From Sorghum bicolor (taxonomy: Eukaryota > Streptophyta > Magnoliopsida > Poales > Poaceae), in NCBI RefSeq assembly GCF_000003195.3, contig NC_012872.2, forward strand, positions 1,922,001-1,986,000: a stretch of DNA of 64,000 bases, read 5' to 3'. Position numbers and translations under genes: made by a program. Shown piece after piece: positions 51,340 through 63,933 of the stretch. Below the pieces are notes generated by a model. It was given only the letters and a program-made list of their open reading frames with translations. It was not told the origin of the DNA and searched no databases. Positions within the stretch are counted from its first letter, which is position 1, and the number at the start of each line of letters is the position of its first letter.

Positions 51340-52255
51340 CTGTGCAAAGGGCCCGCCCCGTATTAAACCCAGCCCACCAGCCCACCAGTCGAACACCCCG
51401 ATCCGGGCCCACACCAAGGGTGCCGCCGCGGCTGCGACCGCTCGTCTCAACCCACATGTGGAGCTCGCAGTCACTTTCCCCACCCCACCACGCTATCTCC
51501 TGCCGTCAATGGAAGCCAGCCCACTGATCCCGGTTGGCGGTTGCGTCCACGCATCCGAGCCCACTCACTGACAGCCGGCCCGCACAACCTTCCGGCCCCG
51601 GTTTCCAGTGGTCAGCAGTAAATAACCCCCATCCAACCGCTTTGCGTGCGGGTCTCACTCGTGAACGGCGAACGGGATATACGGATGCGCCCGGGAAACG
51701 ACAAGCCATCCCTGTGGCCACGCGTGTACGAGCACCCGGCCTCCCCGCGACCGACATGTGGTCCCTCCAGTCGTAGGGCCCCACGCCCCGCGCGAGGATG
51801 GCATGAAGCAATGCGCATCGCCCAAAAGTACACGGCCCGCGTCAGATGAGAGAAACAAGAAAAGACCTGACGGCCCGCGTCCGGCACCGTCGCGCGCGTC
51901 TAGCCCAAGTCACCGTGAGCTTGACCCCACGCATCCTCTAGACCCACGTGTCGGCGTTCCAGAGCGAGGGGGCCGCGTATCTCGCTCGCTGGGTGCGGGG
52001 ATGGAGTCGTGGTGCCAATTATTAAAGACTTGCTTCTCCTTGGACTCGGAAAAAAAAAACAAAAAGGCCAGGACGCGTAGGCTCTCTCCCTCTCTCAGTT
52101 TTTATTGGGAGAAAGAGGGGGGAAGCAGCGGCGGAGGGGATAGAGATAGAGGGGGCGCGGAGGAGTTCTCTGAGGGAGACGACGTGGGAGCTCGAAACCC
52201 TAATCCCGCGGTGGTCCGCGGCGGCGATCGCTCCGCTTCTCTTCTCTTTCTGAAC
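51340..52255 (+). promoter_or_regulatory. NOT4 promoter and 5' UTR exon
   Basis: GC-rich, CpG-rich sequence of about 900 bp. A CT-rich tract (CTCTCTCCCTCTCTCAG) at about 52081 suggests a transcription start nearby. The exon ends at 52255 with the donor CTGAAC|GTGAGT. No ATG-initiated frame of note lies in the presumed leader. There is no clear TATA box, fitting a housekeeping promoter. Confidence 0.6.
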
Positions 52256-53485
52256 GTGAGTTCCCCCACCCGCTCCAATCTCCGATCGCAAACCCTCCCA
52301 TTTCGTCTCGCTCTAGAGCTTTCCGATTCTGGCAATGCGGGGTTCCGGGGGCCATTTGGCCGCGGTTTCCCGGTGTTTTGGTGCGTTTGAGCGGCGTCAT
52401 CGCTGTTTCTCAGCATTGCGCGGGTGGTTGAATGCTCTAGGGCTTTGTTGTGGCGGGGCGGGGGTTTTGGTGAAAATTTGGTGGGGCTTTTGTCCCCCCC
52501 CCCCCCCCCCCCCCGTGGTTTTGAGTGTGCTTTGCTGTTGAATGCGGCGGTTTGCCGCGATCACTCCCGTGGTTTTGGTCGCGGTGAAATGTGGGATGTT
52601 TTGGAGGGCGATTTTTTTCCCGGTATTTACTGATTATTTAGGGCAACTACAGAAGTTTGTTCTGATTGCAATATCTGTGTATCTAGGCTTGCCTATTGAC
52701 TGTTGTTAATCAGCTATTGTTTTGCTTTGTCTGGAAATCGATGCATCACAGAGAAAATGCCTCGGTTGTCTGGAGTTTTGGTATTATTTTAGTGAGAGGT
52801 TTTGGTGGGATTGGTCACTGCTATTCCTTTTTACTGTATAATAAGTCTTTGACTTGGAGCATTGAAGACTAATTTAGTTTGAGTACGAGATTAGTTGTTT
52901 TTTTTTGTCATTCTTAAACTCCCATTATGATCTGGTTTAGAGACCATCAATAGATTTTGGAGCTCCTGTTTAGGTGTACTTTTGCTGCATGCACCTCTCA
53001 GAGTTCAGGATTTGCATGTGACCCCTGATTTTTTGAGGACTTTTTGTTGTTGTCAATGCAACTTACAAAAGTTCTGGGACTTAATGAACCGTGTAGAGAT
53101 TCTGTGAGAGGGAAAGTACAGCACACAACTAGCATATTTTGGACTATTACTCATGTGCATTATGATGATGTAGCCTGGGTGCATCTTTCCTTCAGGCTTT
53201 TGGAGCTCAGGAACTAATCTTGCACTGCCATTAATAGCCCGATCAACGAATATTCTATCGGTGCCAGCTAACAAATAGAAGTATTTAGTATAACGTGTGT
53301 AACAGGAGTCCTATTTTGGTACACAGTACACAGTAGAAATTGCTCGTTTAATTTATTGATGGACTGTAGTGTAGAGATGATTTGGCGTAATATTTTTCTT
53401 AGCATGATAATGATTATGCCAAAGAATAGATATGTGATCTGTTTATTCTAACAGTGCAACAACTTGATAACATTCGTAATTGCAG
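52254..53485 (+). repeat. Intron-1 tandem duplication, copy 1
   Basis: This segment, from the splice donor ACGTGAGTTCCCCC to an ATTGCAG, recurs at 53644-54888. The copies stay collinear throughout, for example GTTTTGCTTTGTCTG, GCATGCACCTCTCAGAGTTC and CAGGAACTAAT. Copy 1 has a run of 21 C at 52494-52514 where copy 2 has a T-rich run. Confidence 0.92.
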
Positions 53486-53643
53486 ACTAAATATTTGCTT
53501 TCCTTTGAAGAAAACATCCCATGCTTTGTACCAGCAAGCAATAGGTGAATAACTAAAATTACTTGAAACAAGCTTTTAATACGAACTATCGATCTTGGGG
53601 TCTCACTTATGGAATGTGCCAATTTATAGACAACTTACTCAGG

Positions 53644-54888
53644 ACGTGAGTTCCCCCACCCGCTCCAATCTCCGATAAAAAACCCCTCCCATTTCACCTC
53701 GCGCCGGGCTTTTCGGTTCTGGCAATATGGGGCTCCGGTGGCCATTCGGCCGCGGTTTTTCGGTGTTTTGGTGCATTTCAGCGGTGGCCTCGCTGTTTCT
53801 CAGCATTGCGCGGTGGTTGATTGCATAATGCTTTGTTGTGGCAGGGCGGGTGTTTTGGTGAAAATTTGGTGGGTTTTTTTTTTTTTTGTTTTTGCCCCCG
53901 GTGGTTTTTAGTGAGCTTTGCTGCTGAATGCGGTGGTTGGCCGCGATCACTCCCGTGGTTTTGGTCGCGGTGGAATGTGGGATGTTTTGGTGGCTGTTTT
54001 GACTGGTATTTATTGATTATCTAGGGCTAGTATGGGAGTCGGTTTCGATTGCAATATCTGTGTATTTATTAGGCTTGTCTGTTGTTAATCAACTATTGTT
54101 TTGCTTTGTCTGCAAATCAATGAATCACAGAGAAAATGCCTCGGTTATCTCAAGTTTTGGTATTTTAATTTTTATTGAGGGTTTGGTGGGATCGGTCACT
54201 GCTATTCCTTTTTATTACTATATATAATAAGTCTTTGACTCTGAATATTGAAGACTTATTTAATTTGAGTATGAGATTAGTTGTTTTTATGTCATTATTA
54301 AACTCGCGTTATCATCTGGTTAGTAGATCATTACTAGAGTTTAGAGCTCCAGTTTAGGTGTACTTTTGCTGCATGCACCTCTCAGAGTTCAGGATTTGCA
54401 TGTGGACCCCTGATTTGTTGAGGGCTTGAGGGTAGATAAGCATGCGTCTTTGTTTTGTCAATGCTGCTTACAAAGTTCTGGAACTTAATGAGCTGTGTAG
54501 GAGATTCAGCAAGAGGGAAAGTACAACACAGAACTAGCGCATTTGGACTATGGTTTGTACTCATGTGCATTATGATGATGTAGCCTAGTGCATCTTTCCT
54601 TCAGGCTTCTGGAGCTCAGGAACTAATGTTGCACTGGTATTAATACCCTGATCAATAAATATTCTATTGGTGCCAGCTAACAAATAGGAGTATTCAGTAT
54701 AGTGTGTGTAATGGGAGTCCTGTTATGATACACAGTAGAAATTGTTCGTTTAATTTATTGATGGAATGTAGTGCAGATATGATTTGGCACAATATTTTCC
54801 TTAGTGGGATAATGATTACGTCAAGAATAGATACATGTGATCTGTTGATTCTAACAGTACAACAACTTGCTAACATTCATAGTTGCAG
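53644..54888 (+). repeat. Intron-1 tandem duplication, copy 2
   Basis: Second copy in direct orientation, offset 1390 bp at the start and separated from copy 1 by 158 bp. It keeps the ACGTGAGT donor sequence at 53644-53651. Confidence 0.92.
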
Positions 54889-55473
54889 AAAGTTTATTAC
54901 CATACCGAAGTTATGCCTAGCTTTAATAATTAGTTGACATAAAAGCTATATTTTCATATTCCTTGATTAAACTGACAATAGGTCGTTTGTGTTCAGTGGT
55001 GCTGGCAAACTCTTGTAGTTTTGTTGTTTTCTGATAATGAAATTAGGTTATACTTCTACCTGGGAGAGAAAAAACCTTGATTAAATTGTGCATATTTGAA
55101 GAGATACTTTTACTAGGGTATCCTCACATGGTTGCTCACCAAAGTTACACTTCTTGTTATTTGATAATTTTATTGTCACGTTGAATCCTGATCTTTCAAG
55201 CTTTATCATTCATAATTCAGAATTATTGATATAAGTTTGTGCTATGCTTAACAATGCTTTTTGCATATCTGAAACAAATCCAATGATGCCTGCTGAAGTG
55301 GTAGATGCATTGCTATGGCAATCGAGCTTCGTATTTTGCAACATCTCTCTGATGCTGTTGTTTAGATTAATCATGTTCTGAAACTGTACATCCTTATATT
55401 GTATCATATTCTGGTAAGATAACTCTTCTATTTTCAGTTATCTTGCTTCTTCAACTATTAAGGCGGAGTCACC

Positions 55474-58400
55474 ATGAGCGACCAAACTAATGAGAAATGT
55501 CCACTTTGCTTGAACAAGATGGATTTGACAGATAAACAACTGAAGCCATGTAAATGTGGATATGAGGTGAACATCCAAGGCTTGACTGTTTGAGTACCAT
55601 TGTGTTGTGCAGGCAATTTGTTTTATGTTGTTTCCAGTCTTTATTTATTTGGATGTATGAATACCTTCTGTTTGCTAATACTCTTCTCTCTTCTCAATAC
55701 TTGTAAATCTATATTATTATACAGCAGTTTTTTATATGATTATATTTCCATTTCTCATGCTAAAAGATGGGTAATAGATACCGTTTAGTAATGTGTTCTC
55801 TTCATCGTTTGTGAAGCTTATTTTGTATTTTTTGAAAAAGGGAAAGACCAAGAGATGTCAGTATTGCTCTTGTCCAGTACTGATGTAGTATGTTTTTAGA
55901 ATTTGTACTGCTGTAGCATTGAGAAGTGAAACAAATTAAATGCTTCTTCCATTTCTGTAGCATCCTATTTTCGATAACACGACCCGGTTAGTGAAATAAA
56001 TTAAATGCTTCTTCCATTTCTACCTTCATGATTCAGTATTGTGCTTTTAGTTAATCATGGTTTAGTTAAATATGTACAGCTCAGATGATGTATTTTCTTG
56101 TGTTTCTTGTCAAGTTAGCATATTTATAATCATCATTTTCTTGGTAGATATGTCTTTGGTGTTGGCATCGTATAATTGATGAATCTGGCGGGAGGTGCCC
56201 TGGATGCCGTTCTGTATATAACAAGGATAAGATCTTGGAGACAAGCGCCAGGAACCAAATGCATGTGCTTTATCTCTTAAGATTCGATGTTTTTATCAGT
56301 AAAAAGTCCACTTCACCATATGTCCATTTTCATTTCTGAAAATGCTAATTCATCAAACTTATTACAAAATGCAACAATAATTGATTGACTTGAATTTTCT
56401 CTTCCTTATTTTCCCAAATGCCAGTTTAAAGGAACTTTGTGCTGATAAGTCCAACTATCAAAAAGAACAAACCAAGTCTCATAAGCAAACATCTGCAAAA
56501 GTTCAGTTGGGACAGTCAGAACCAAAAGATCCAAGTAGTGTTCGTGTGATTCAACGGAAGCTTGTCTATATTGTTGGTATGCCGACTGAGTTCGCCAGCG
56601 AGAAGGTAAATGCTTTGCACTGAGAGTGCAAGCATTATGACCATGGTTCTTTCTTTTCCTGTAAGATCTCTTGATGCACCAAGATAAATTCTAACTGTAT
56701 GCTACTCATGCAGGTGCTGAGACAGAAGAGTTTCCTTGGACAGTATGGAAAGATAGAAAACATTATCATTGATAATGTTGGAGCTAGCCAACAGATTCCT
56801 GACTCTGGCCGTGTGTAAGTGATTTGGATATACAATAGATAGAATTCTTTATATATTTGCTGTTATGACAAACAAAAGTTGCAAAATTGGGAAATTTGCT
56901 GGCATGACCTTAGTGACCTGGCCAACCACCTTTGTTTGTGACATTTGATATGATTTTGCTGCAAGGGTTGCAGTTCTGATTTGACTTAATTTTGTTGTTG
57001 GTTCCTACTAGATACATTTTGTGTGGAGCAGAAATTACTCTTAGCAAACTTAATATTTATAGCATGTTTGAGATCAGATGCTTTATTGTGTAACTCTTTG
57101 CACACATCTCTTTAGATATGTTAGATTCGCAAAAGAAGAGGAGGCTATCAGATGCATACGGGCAGTTGATGCTTATGCCTTGGATGGTAGACCTTTAAAG
57201 TAAGTTGGCTCTGTCTATACTGCAACTTGACTTAAAGGAACCATGATCCATCTTGTTATTCGTCTTATTCTAATGGTATGGCTTGCTCTTTTTATGCTTA
57301 CCATATAGAGCAACCTTTGGTGTCACAAGATATTGTCATATATGGCTCAACAATAAGGTATGCCTTATATATTCAATTCCCTAGAGCTGGAGCCATTGAC
57401 TTCTTTCTTTTTTCTGATAATTAGTTGTGCCTTGGCTCAGGATTGCTATAAGCCAAATTGTTCATATGTGCATTATAAAGCCTCAGCAGAAGATATTTGT
57501 ACAAAAGATGATGTTTCTGTGGTGTGTGCAAGGTATATTTTTTTCGTACTAACATTTTATTATGTAATACTAATAGTCAATGTGAATCCTCATTTGATGG
57601 AGAAAAAGCTGAAAACAATGTAAATTGGAAGCGCGATAGAAAGAGGGTCAGGTCAGTTATTATCTGGGTTATTGGATTCAACACTGGAGGACTTATTAGA
57701 TTGTTGTGAAACATCCATTGAATATGTCAACTTCTTTTTTTGGACCTATGTTTGTTGTTGATTAGTAGCAAATACTTTGCATAAATAAATTGGTCAACCA
57801 CATTTATTCACTGGCATCTAGAGATTTTAATATCTTATTATAAAAGACGCACTTATGTTTGCTGTTTCCTAATCTCGCCTTTCGGGATATGAAAACTTCT
57901 TGATATGCTTAGGATAATAGGCTGATTCGAAGATACCTATAAGGGTGCCTAACTGCGAACAAGCAGCAGACATTATAAGTATGATGAATGTATAAAGCAT
58001 TTAAGTACCACATGTGTTTTGCTCTAACTAAAACAAAACAAAAAGAAGAGGGTCATCCAACTGGTTGATGTTAACACTGGTTATTGCATTACCTGGATTA
58101 TCTATATGCTGGTTAGGTTGCAGATTTGCACAGCACTTATTGCTTTAATGACCATCATGTTTCTACAAAATATTTAACTTCCATATAGCTCTTTTGCCCA
58201 TCAAGTATCTCATCTATTAAAGCCCTTTGCTAGGGCCAACCGAGTATGAAGATGAGCAGTCCACCTGAACATGTAGAACTAATAACTTAATAAGATTGAT
58301 CGATAAAAAATGACCTTCATAAGATTCTTTGTGCAACAGCTGTTGTTAAATTGGACCCTTGAGTTGCGTTGACAGCTCCTGATGCTGCAGTTAGCATGTC

Positions 58401-60659
58401 TGAATTGAATTCTTCTTCAGTTCTGCCATGTAGCATAATGATTAGCCGAATCTGTACTTTCGAAAAGATGACATTCTACTACAAACTCATTTATATCCAA
58501 TGTTTCTATGCTCAATTTGGATTGATACATGCTAGGTTGCACAGGCACGTTAGGGTAATATCTGTTAATATTACCTTTGTTTCATTCTGGAGATTAGGTT
58601 GCAGCACTCGATGGGTATGAGTACCAAGTGTCTCCACTATCGCTCAGGACGTACTTTGCCCCCTCCATGTGACTGCAGTTCAAGAAATACAACTGGTAGT
58701 GGAATCTCCAAAGATGTAAGAATCACAATGTCATTAACATTCTATTGTTATGTTTTCTTATACAGCTTTATGGTTTTGCTGCAAAGGGATAGAAGGATTG
58801 TGTTTTGTTTATAGTTTGTATGCATTACCTACCCATCATTGTACTAACTGTGAGTCTTTTTGTGCATAGATTTGCATCAATGATGACAGATTACTACCTA
58901 ATGGTGCTAACAAAAATACTAGTTTACTACCAGTCATCAGTCCATGGTAAATGCTTTTGTTGCTAGGGCCAGATCCTAATGTATATTAACCTTCAGTCCT
59001 TGACCAATAAGTGAGGACCACCCTTCTTTTTTGTGTTGCAGGGACTCGAGCCTTTCTTCTGGCAGTCCTCCATCTATGGCACATATTGTTCTTCATCAAA
59101 GAAATGACCATGAGAGATTACACAATAATCAACAAAATTTGTCTGACCTCAAATCTCAAAGATACATACCACCTGGAGGGCGTAACTGTTCAAGTGAAAT
59201 GACTACATCAGTAAAGCATATGCAGCCTATTGATGGCGCTTCGTTGCAGAGCTCATCAAATGAGCATTTGGGCTCCAATAATGACGAATCTCAAGCATCT
59301 TCACAGTTAGGAAATGACAATTCAAATCCCAAGCAAATAACCTCAGCAGAAAATGGAACATCTGACGCCTTGCAGCATAAGCCACAGTATGCTGATATAG
59401 TTTCACAAGGACAAGTTGCACCAGCTCGGCGTCTTACTGTACTTAGCAGGCCGTTGATTGCTTCTAGTGATCCTAGGCCTAAAGCAACAGGACAAGTTGA
59501 CAATGGTACTTCAACAAAACTTACTTTGGTACAAAAAGCGCAAGGGAGCTGCATTACAATTCCTAGAAGCCATCTAGTTTCCCAGAACCCAGAGGAACCT
59601 GCGCATCTGTTGGCTTCAGCTACAGCTAGTGTTAAATCTCATGCTGGAGTAGAGATAAAGAATGAATGCTCAGATATCAGTGAAAAGCTAGTTCTAGGAG
59701 ATCATAAGCAACTACCAGAGAGCACTGTGTCACACAGATTGACTGCACCACAGAGTATGAGCGGTAGAACTCTGCCTGGTAATCTTTCTGCATCTTATGC
59801 CAAAACTCAAGGTTCAGCTGAACCACATAATCTTTCAGATTTGAACATAAAGCTTGTAGCACAGAATCAATCACAGCTGGTAAATCAACAAAATGCACCT
59901 GTTTCAAGTACAGGTATAACAAGAGCAAGTTTCTGCCGCAGCACTCTTAATAAGAATGCATCTTTGGTTGATGGTGAGAGCTTGCACAATAGGGACACAA
60001 TTCGGTCTGGTCATATTGTTTCCTCTCATTGTTCAGATAGCACTATGTTATCAAGATTAGTCAATGCAGTATCATCCACTGATGTGGCATCTCTGCATAG
60101 AAAGGAAAGGAGACGAGCTTGTCCTCCTGGATTTGAGAAGCCTCATCAGTATTCTGATACAGACAAAGCTTGCTCTGGACATAGCTCTGCATCTGATTCC
60201 CTGGTACAAGATTGTGGTATTCCAGATCAACAGGACTTCACTAGCTGGGCTACAGACTGCCTAAAAGATGATGGAGATGTCACACAAAATCTAAGCTTGA
60301 GCATCTCTTCGCCACCCCTAACTGATACCAACCTGAACCGGAGTCAGAGTCACAGACAGTTTCCAGGCACCCTCTTTGGTTGGTCAAATGACCCTCACTA
60401 TTCATTTTACCCTAGTGGCTTGTTACATGCACATCATAAGGCTGAAAACCAGGATGGAACTACCAGTAGTTACATGGCTACTGGGGGACACAATGTGTTT
60501 TCCCATGGGACAGCTTCAGGCATGAGGGGTGGTATGGCAGGCCCATTGCTCCAACAGCCAATAATGTCAAGTCGTGATGGATGGACTGATGGAAGCAGAG
60601 ATTCTGGAACGAACTGCCCACAGGTTGACATTTCGTACCACATGTACAGCCTATTCTAG
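55474..60659 (+). CDS. NOT4: CCR4-NOT subunit 4-like RING/RRM E3 ligase
   Basis: Ten coding exons: 55474-55566, 56148-56260, 56425-56605, 56714-56814, 57116-57199, 57309-57357, 57441-57532, 58598-58715, 58870-58946 and 59042-60659. They give 841 residues; a non-coding exon ends at 52255. Residues 9-51 form the C4C4 RING of the NOT4 type, with Cys 9, 12, 26, 28, 33, 36, 48 and 51. An RRM follows at about 112-200 (RKLVYIVGMP, GQYGKIENIIID, YVRFAKEEEAIRCI), then a C3H1 finger (YCHIWLNN, then C-x4-C-x3-H). The C-terminal 540 residues are low complexity and lie in one exon. NOT4 is an E3 ubiquitin ligase linked to mRNA decay and co-translational quality control. All junctions are GT-AG except the second coding intron, which appears to be GC-AG (56261). 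Phases agree across every junction. Confidence 0.92.
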
Positions 60660-61327
60660 CAGCAGGGTGAGAGGTCTGCTTCGCAGACCCTAACAACAGA
60701 CATGTACAAGTCATACCTTCTAACCTAGATGGCAAGATGTTGGATGGTGCCGAAAATGGTGTTAGGGAGTGCTTCGTGTTTGTTGCTAAAGCTTGTAAAG
60801 ATCAAACATGGAGCTTCATGTACAAAGACTGCAGGGGATGGTCCTTCAGTGAACATTTGGTAAATAACCATTGCTAAACTGTACTGCCAACCGTGTCAAT
60901 GTGCTGGCACATTGTCATTCTTTCACGCGTTTGCATTTACTTTGCTTGGGCGAATCTGCTTTCTAGTTATTTGCGACAACCCTCGAGTATCTTGTTGGTT
61001 GTGGGCTTATCGCGGGTACCCAGGTAGGTGCCCGGCGCATCTCCTTTTCTGGCCCTCTTTTTTGTTTTTGTCCCCACGCTTTCAGCGCAGCATGTTCTAT
61101 ACAGTTCAATGTTGTGTTGTGATGGAATCCATCGGCGAACAATGTGAGCCGTTGCTTTCACGGCCCATAAAGATCCCTCACCCGAAGGAACGAGGGACAA
61201 GAGCGCTGCTGCACACTTCTTGGCTAGAAAAAAAAGTGAAGTGATGCTTGCCTTTAATCTATTGCTTGTCTTTTAGATTCCTTTTGGTTGGTCAACCAGG
61301 CCAGGGATCTTAATCATGGGCTTTTAG
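60660..61327 (+). other. 3' UTR and flank of NOT4
   Basis: The sequence after the stop codon remains moderately GC-balanced to about 60960 and is probably 3' UTR. The open frame at 60912-61244 shows no motif and is not called. Confidence 0.4.
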
Positions 61328-61519
61328 GCCAGTCTCAATGCGTAGTTTCATGGCACAGTTACCAAGACTATAAACTAGGTAACCGAGCTATAGGATGAAA
61401 CTTCTCTCGCATCTGATGAAACTCCTTCATTTAATGACTCTGTCATGTTAGCAATTTTGCTTATGTGGCACCCTATTTAATGTACATGACACTCTTATGA
61501 AACATGCATTGAGACTGGC
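61328..61519. repeat. MITE with GCCAGTCTCAATGC ends
   Basis: Perfect 14-bp inverted repeat GCCAGTCTCAATGC / GCATTGAGACTGGC. TTTAG flanks both sides, giving a 3- to 5-bp target duplication. Confidence 0.8.
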
Positions 61520-62234
61520 TTTAGTAGCCAATTGCTTTCCAAAGAGAGCATCTTTGGGCGACAGAATTGCTGTTCTTCCATTGAAGTGAAAGGGTAAGAA
61601 GGCCTCAGAAAGAGTATTAGTTAGGTCCACTGTAAGTACTCAACCTTTGGTTCGGCATCAACTCGATGCCGCCTCCAGTAGACAATAGAACTGCTATACA
61701 ACCAGCACTGTTAAGCTCCATTTCTGTTTGACAGCTGTTCATCGTTAGTTAAGCAGTGCGCTCACCCTCTTTCTTTGTTCAAAGAAAAAAAAAGGCTGCA
61801 ACGCAAATACCATATACATAGCCTTTGCATTGGAAATACTAGCGCTGTACGAATCGTATGCTGAAAACTCGAAATATCTTATCTGCATTCGGACGGACCT
61901 GCATCCCAGTCAAACGTGGCATGATGCAACGCATGGGTACAACAGGACAAGTTTGACACCCTGTTCACTTGCTGGTGCAAACTCAAGTCCAACTTTAGTT
62001 TTTCTAAAGAACCACAAGAAGAGACCACAATGGCAACTTGGCGAGGCCAAAGCCTACATTTGCTTCTGAATTGTGACGCAAAGCAAGTCCTTGAACATAG
62101 TACCAGCTCTATGGTTTACCGTTCCCAACTTGCATTTGTTTGTTAGCTGGGAAAAGGGAAGCTTCCAGGATGCCCAAGCTCTGACCGCATGGAGCATTGT
62201 GACACAAGCCACAGGGATTAGGAGATCCATACTC
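61520..62234. other. Intergenic, nothing recognised
   Basis: No coding exon, repeat end or RNA gene seen. Confidence 0.4.
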
Positions 62235-62285
62235 AAAGTTGTAGCCTCCTTAATTGTCAAAAAAAAAAAAAGTTGTAGCCTCCTT
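62235..62285 (+). mobile_element. Tail-only LINE insertion with 17-bp target duplication
   Basis: AAAGTTGTAGCCTCCTT occurs at 62235-62251 and 62269-62285. Between them lie only AATTGTC and a run of A. The TTGTC plus poly(A) is the same 3' terminus as the LINE at 20789-22374, so this is probably a copy truncated to its last few bases. Confidence 0.7.
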
Positions 62286-63504
62286 TTTTAGGAGCTGTTG
62301 CCTGCTTTCAAAGTCTCCGCCACATGAATTTGTTTTCCCTTCGTTCACTGGCAGACGAAAGAAACTCGTCTCCGTTGACGCGTCGTGACACGGATATGAT
62401 ATGAACTCTTCTTTGGGTTTGGCCGTTCGGGTCAAAAGGAGCCAAGGAAGTCTTTGCACCCGTGCGACGCGACGACAAACTCGACCGAGTTCCTGCCTGT
62501 CACGGTAAAATTTTGGCGAAATTCACGGACAAAAATGTTCTAGTGCAATCCAAAACGAATTGAGGCTCCTCCTCGTAAGCCTGCCTTGGATTCCACGGCC
62601 TTGGCATTTGGCGCTATCCTATCTATCCCAATTGCAGTTGGTCTTTGTTTACTTCACTCATGGCTCCAATATGTGGTCCGTGGATGAAAACCAAACAGCG
62701 GTTTATATTATATATACATATACCATAATAGTATAATAATCATGTAAGCAATTCACCTTGTGTAGCTCCCTAGTCCCTAATCACTACTAGTAATCAGGCA
62801 AGCATCAGCACCAAATGACCGGCTAAACTGTTCCTGCGCGGCCGGATGCGCTGTCAAATTACAGCGGTGCAGGTGCAGCCATAAAAATTGGAGTCATGTG
62901 AGTACGGGAGAAAGTGGCTGGGAATTGGTCTGATGATACTCCGATTCCGTCGAAGACGGGGCATCGGTTTTGACACTAGTGAATTTCTTGTTCCAGCAGG
63001 CAGCAGCTTAGCCGTCCGTGCGTTTGTGCCCCCCTGGTTTCGCGTAAAACAGTGCAGATGCTGCTCTAACGACCCCAGCTTTCCACTCTTGTCAGATTTG
63101 GTTTACAGCAAACTTTGTCAAAGGAGAGAGGAATGGCCATCTAATGTTGCTCGCTCGGTCCGTTGCTAAGTCATTTTCTAGCTTGTGTTAATTTAAGTTT
63201 CTCGGGTTTTGACGAAATTTACAGAAAACATTAGCAATGTTAAATAAATGCACTATCAAAACATATTCCTAACTATTTTAGGTAATAAAATTACTTTGAC
63301 GTCATAGATGCTTGTGTTTTTTAAGGAAAAATACAGAAATATTTTCACAAGATGGCAGAATATACAGTCAAAACTATATCTTCGGTGAAAACAAATGGTA
63401 CCCAAATGAATATGCTCTAAGAAGGCTCTTATCATAAAAAGGGTACCCACCATGGCTCCTTTGTGTGCAAATTACACCGTGCTATAGTAGTTTTTTAATA
63501 ATTA
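62286..63504. other. Intergenic, no gene seen
   Basis: A 93-codon open frame at 62888-63169 has no motif. TATATA-rich sequence lies near 62706. Confidence 0.4.
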
Positions 63505-63814
63505 GAGGGTGTTTGGATTCAAGGAGTAAACTTTAGTCCTTGTCACATTGAATGTTTAGATATCGATTAGGAGGACTAAATATGAGCTAATGATAAGTTA
63601 TGACTAATTCACGAGGCAAATCTATTAGCCCATGTGATGCAATAATAAACATGTGTTAATCAAAAAATAATTAGGCCTAATAGATTCATCTCGCAAATTA
63701 GTCACAACTTATGCAATTAGTTTTATAGTTAGCTCAAGTTTAGTCCTCCTAATTGGCATCTAAACATCTGATGTGATAAGGACTAAAATTTAGTCTTGGG
63801 ATCCAAACACCATC
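63505..63814. repeat. Tourist-like (PIF/Harbinger) MITE
   Basis: Ends GAGGGTGTTTGGAT and ATCCAAACACCATC with TTA on both sides (63502-63504 and 63815-63817). 310 bp; the arms also share AGTCCTCCTAATTGGC / GATTAGGAGGACT-type sequence. Confidence 0.85.
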
Positions 63815-63933
63815 TTAGATTTGTATGTTAGTGAATTTCTTGAAGATTCATCCCAAAATATTATGCTAATCTACTTCCTCACAATAAAAATATTAGATAT
63901 TAAAACATTCAAACTGAGCCTTTTCAATTTTCT

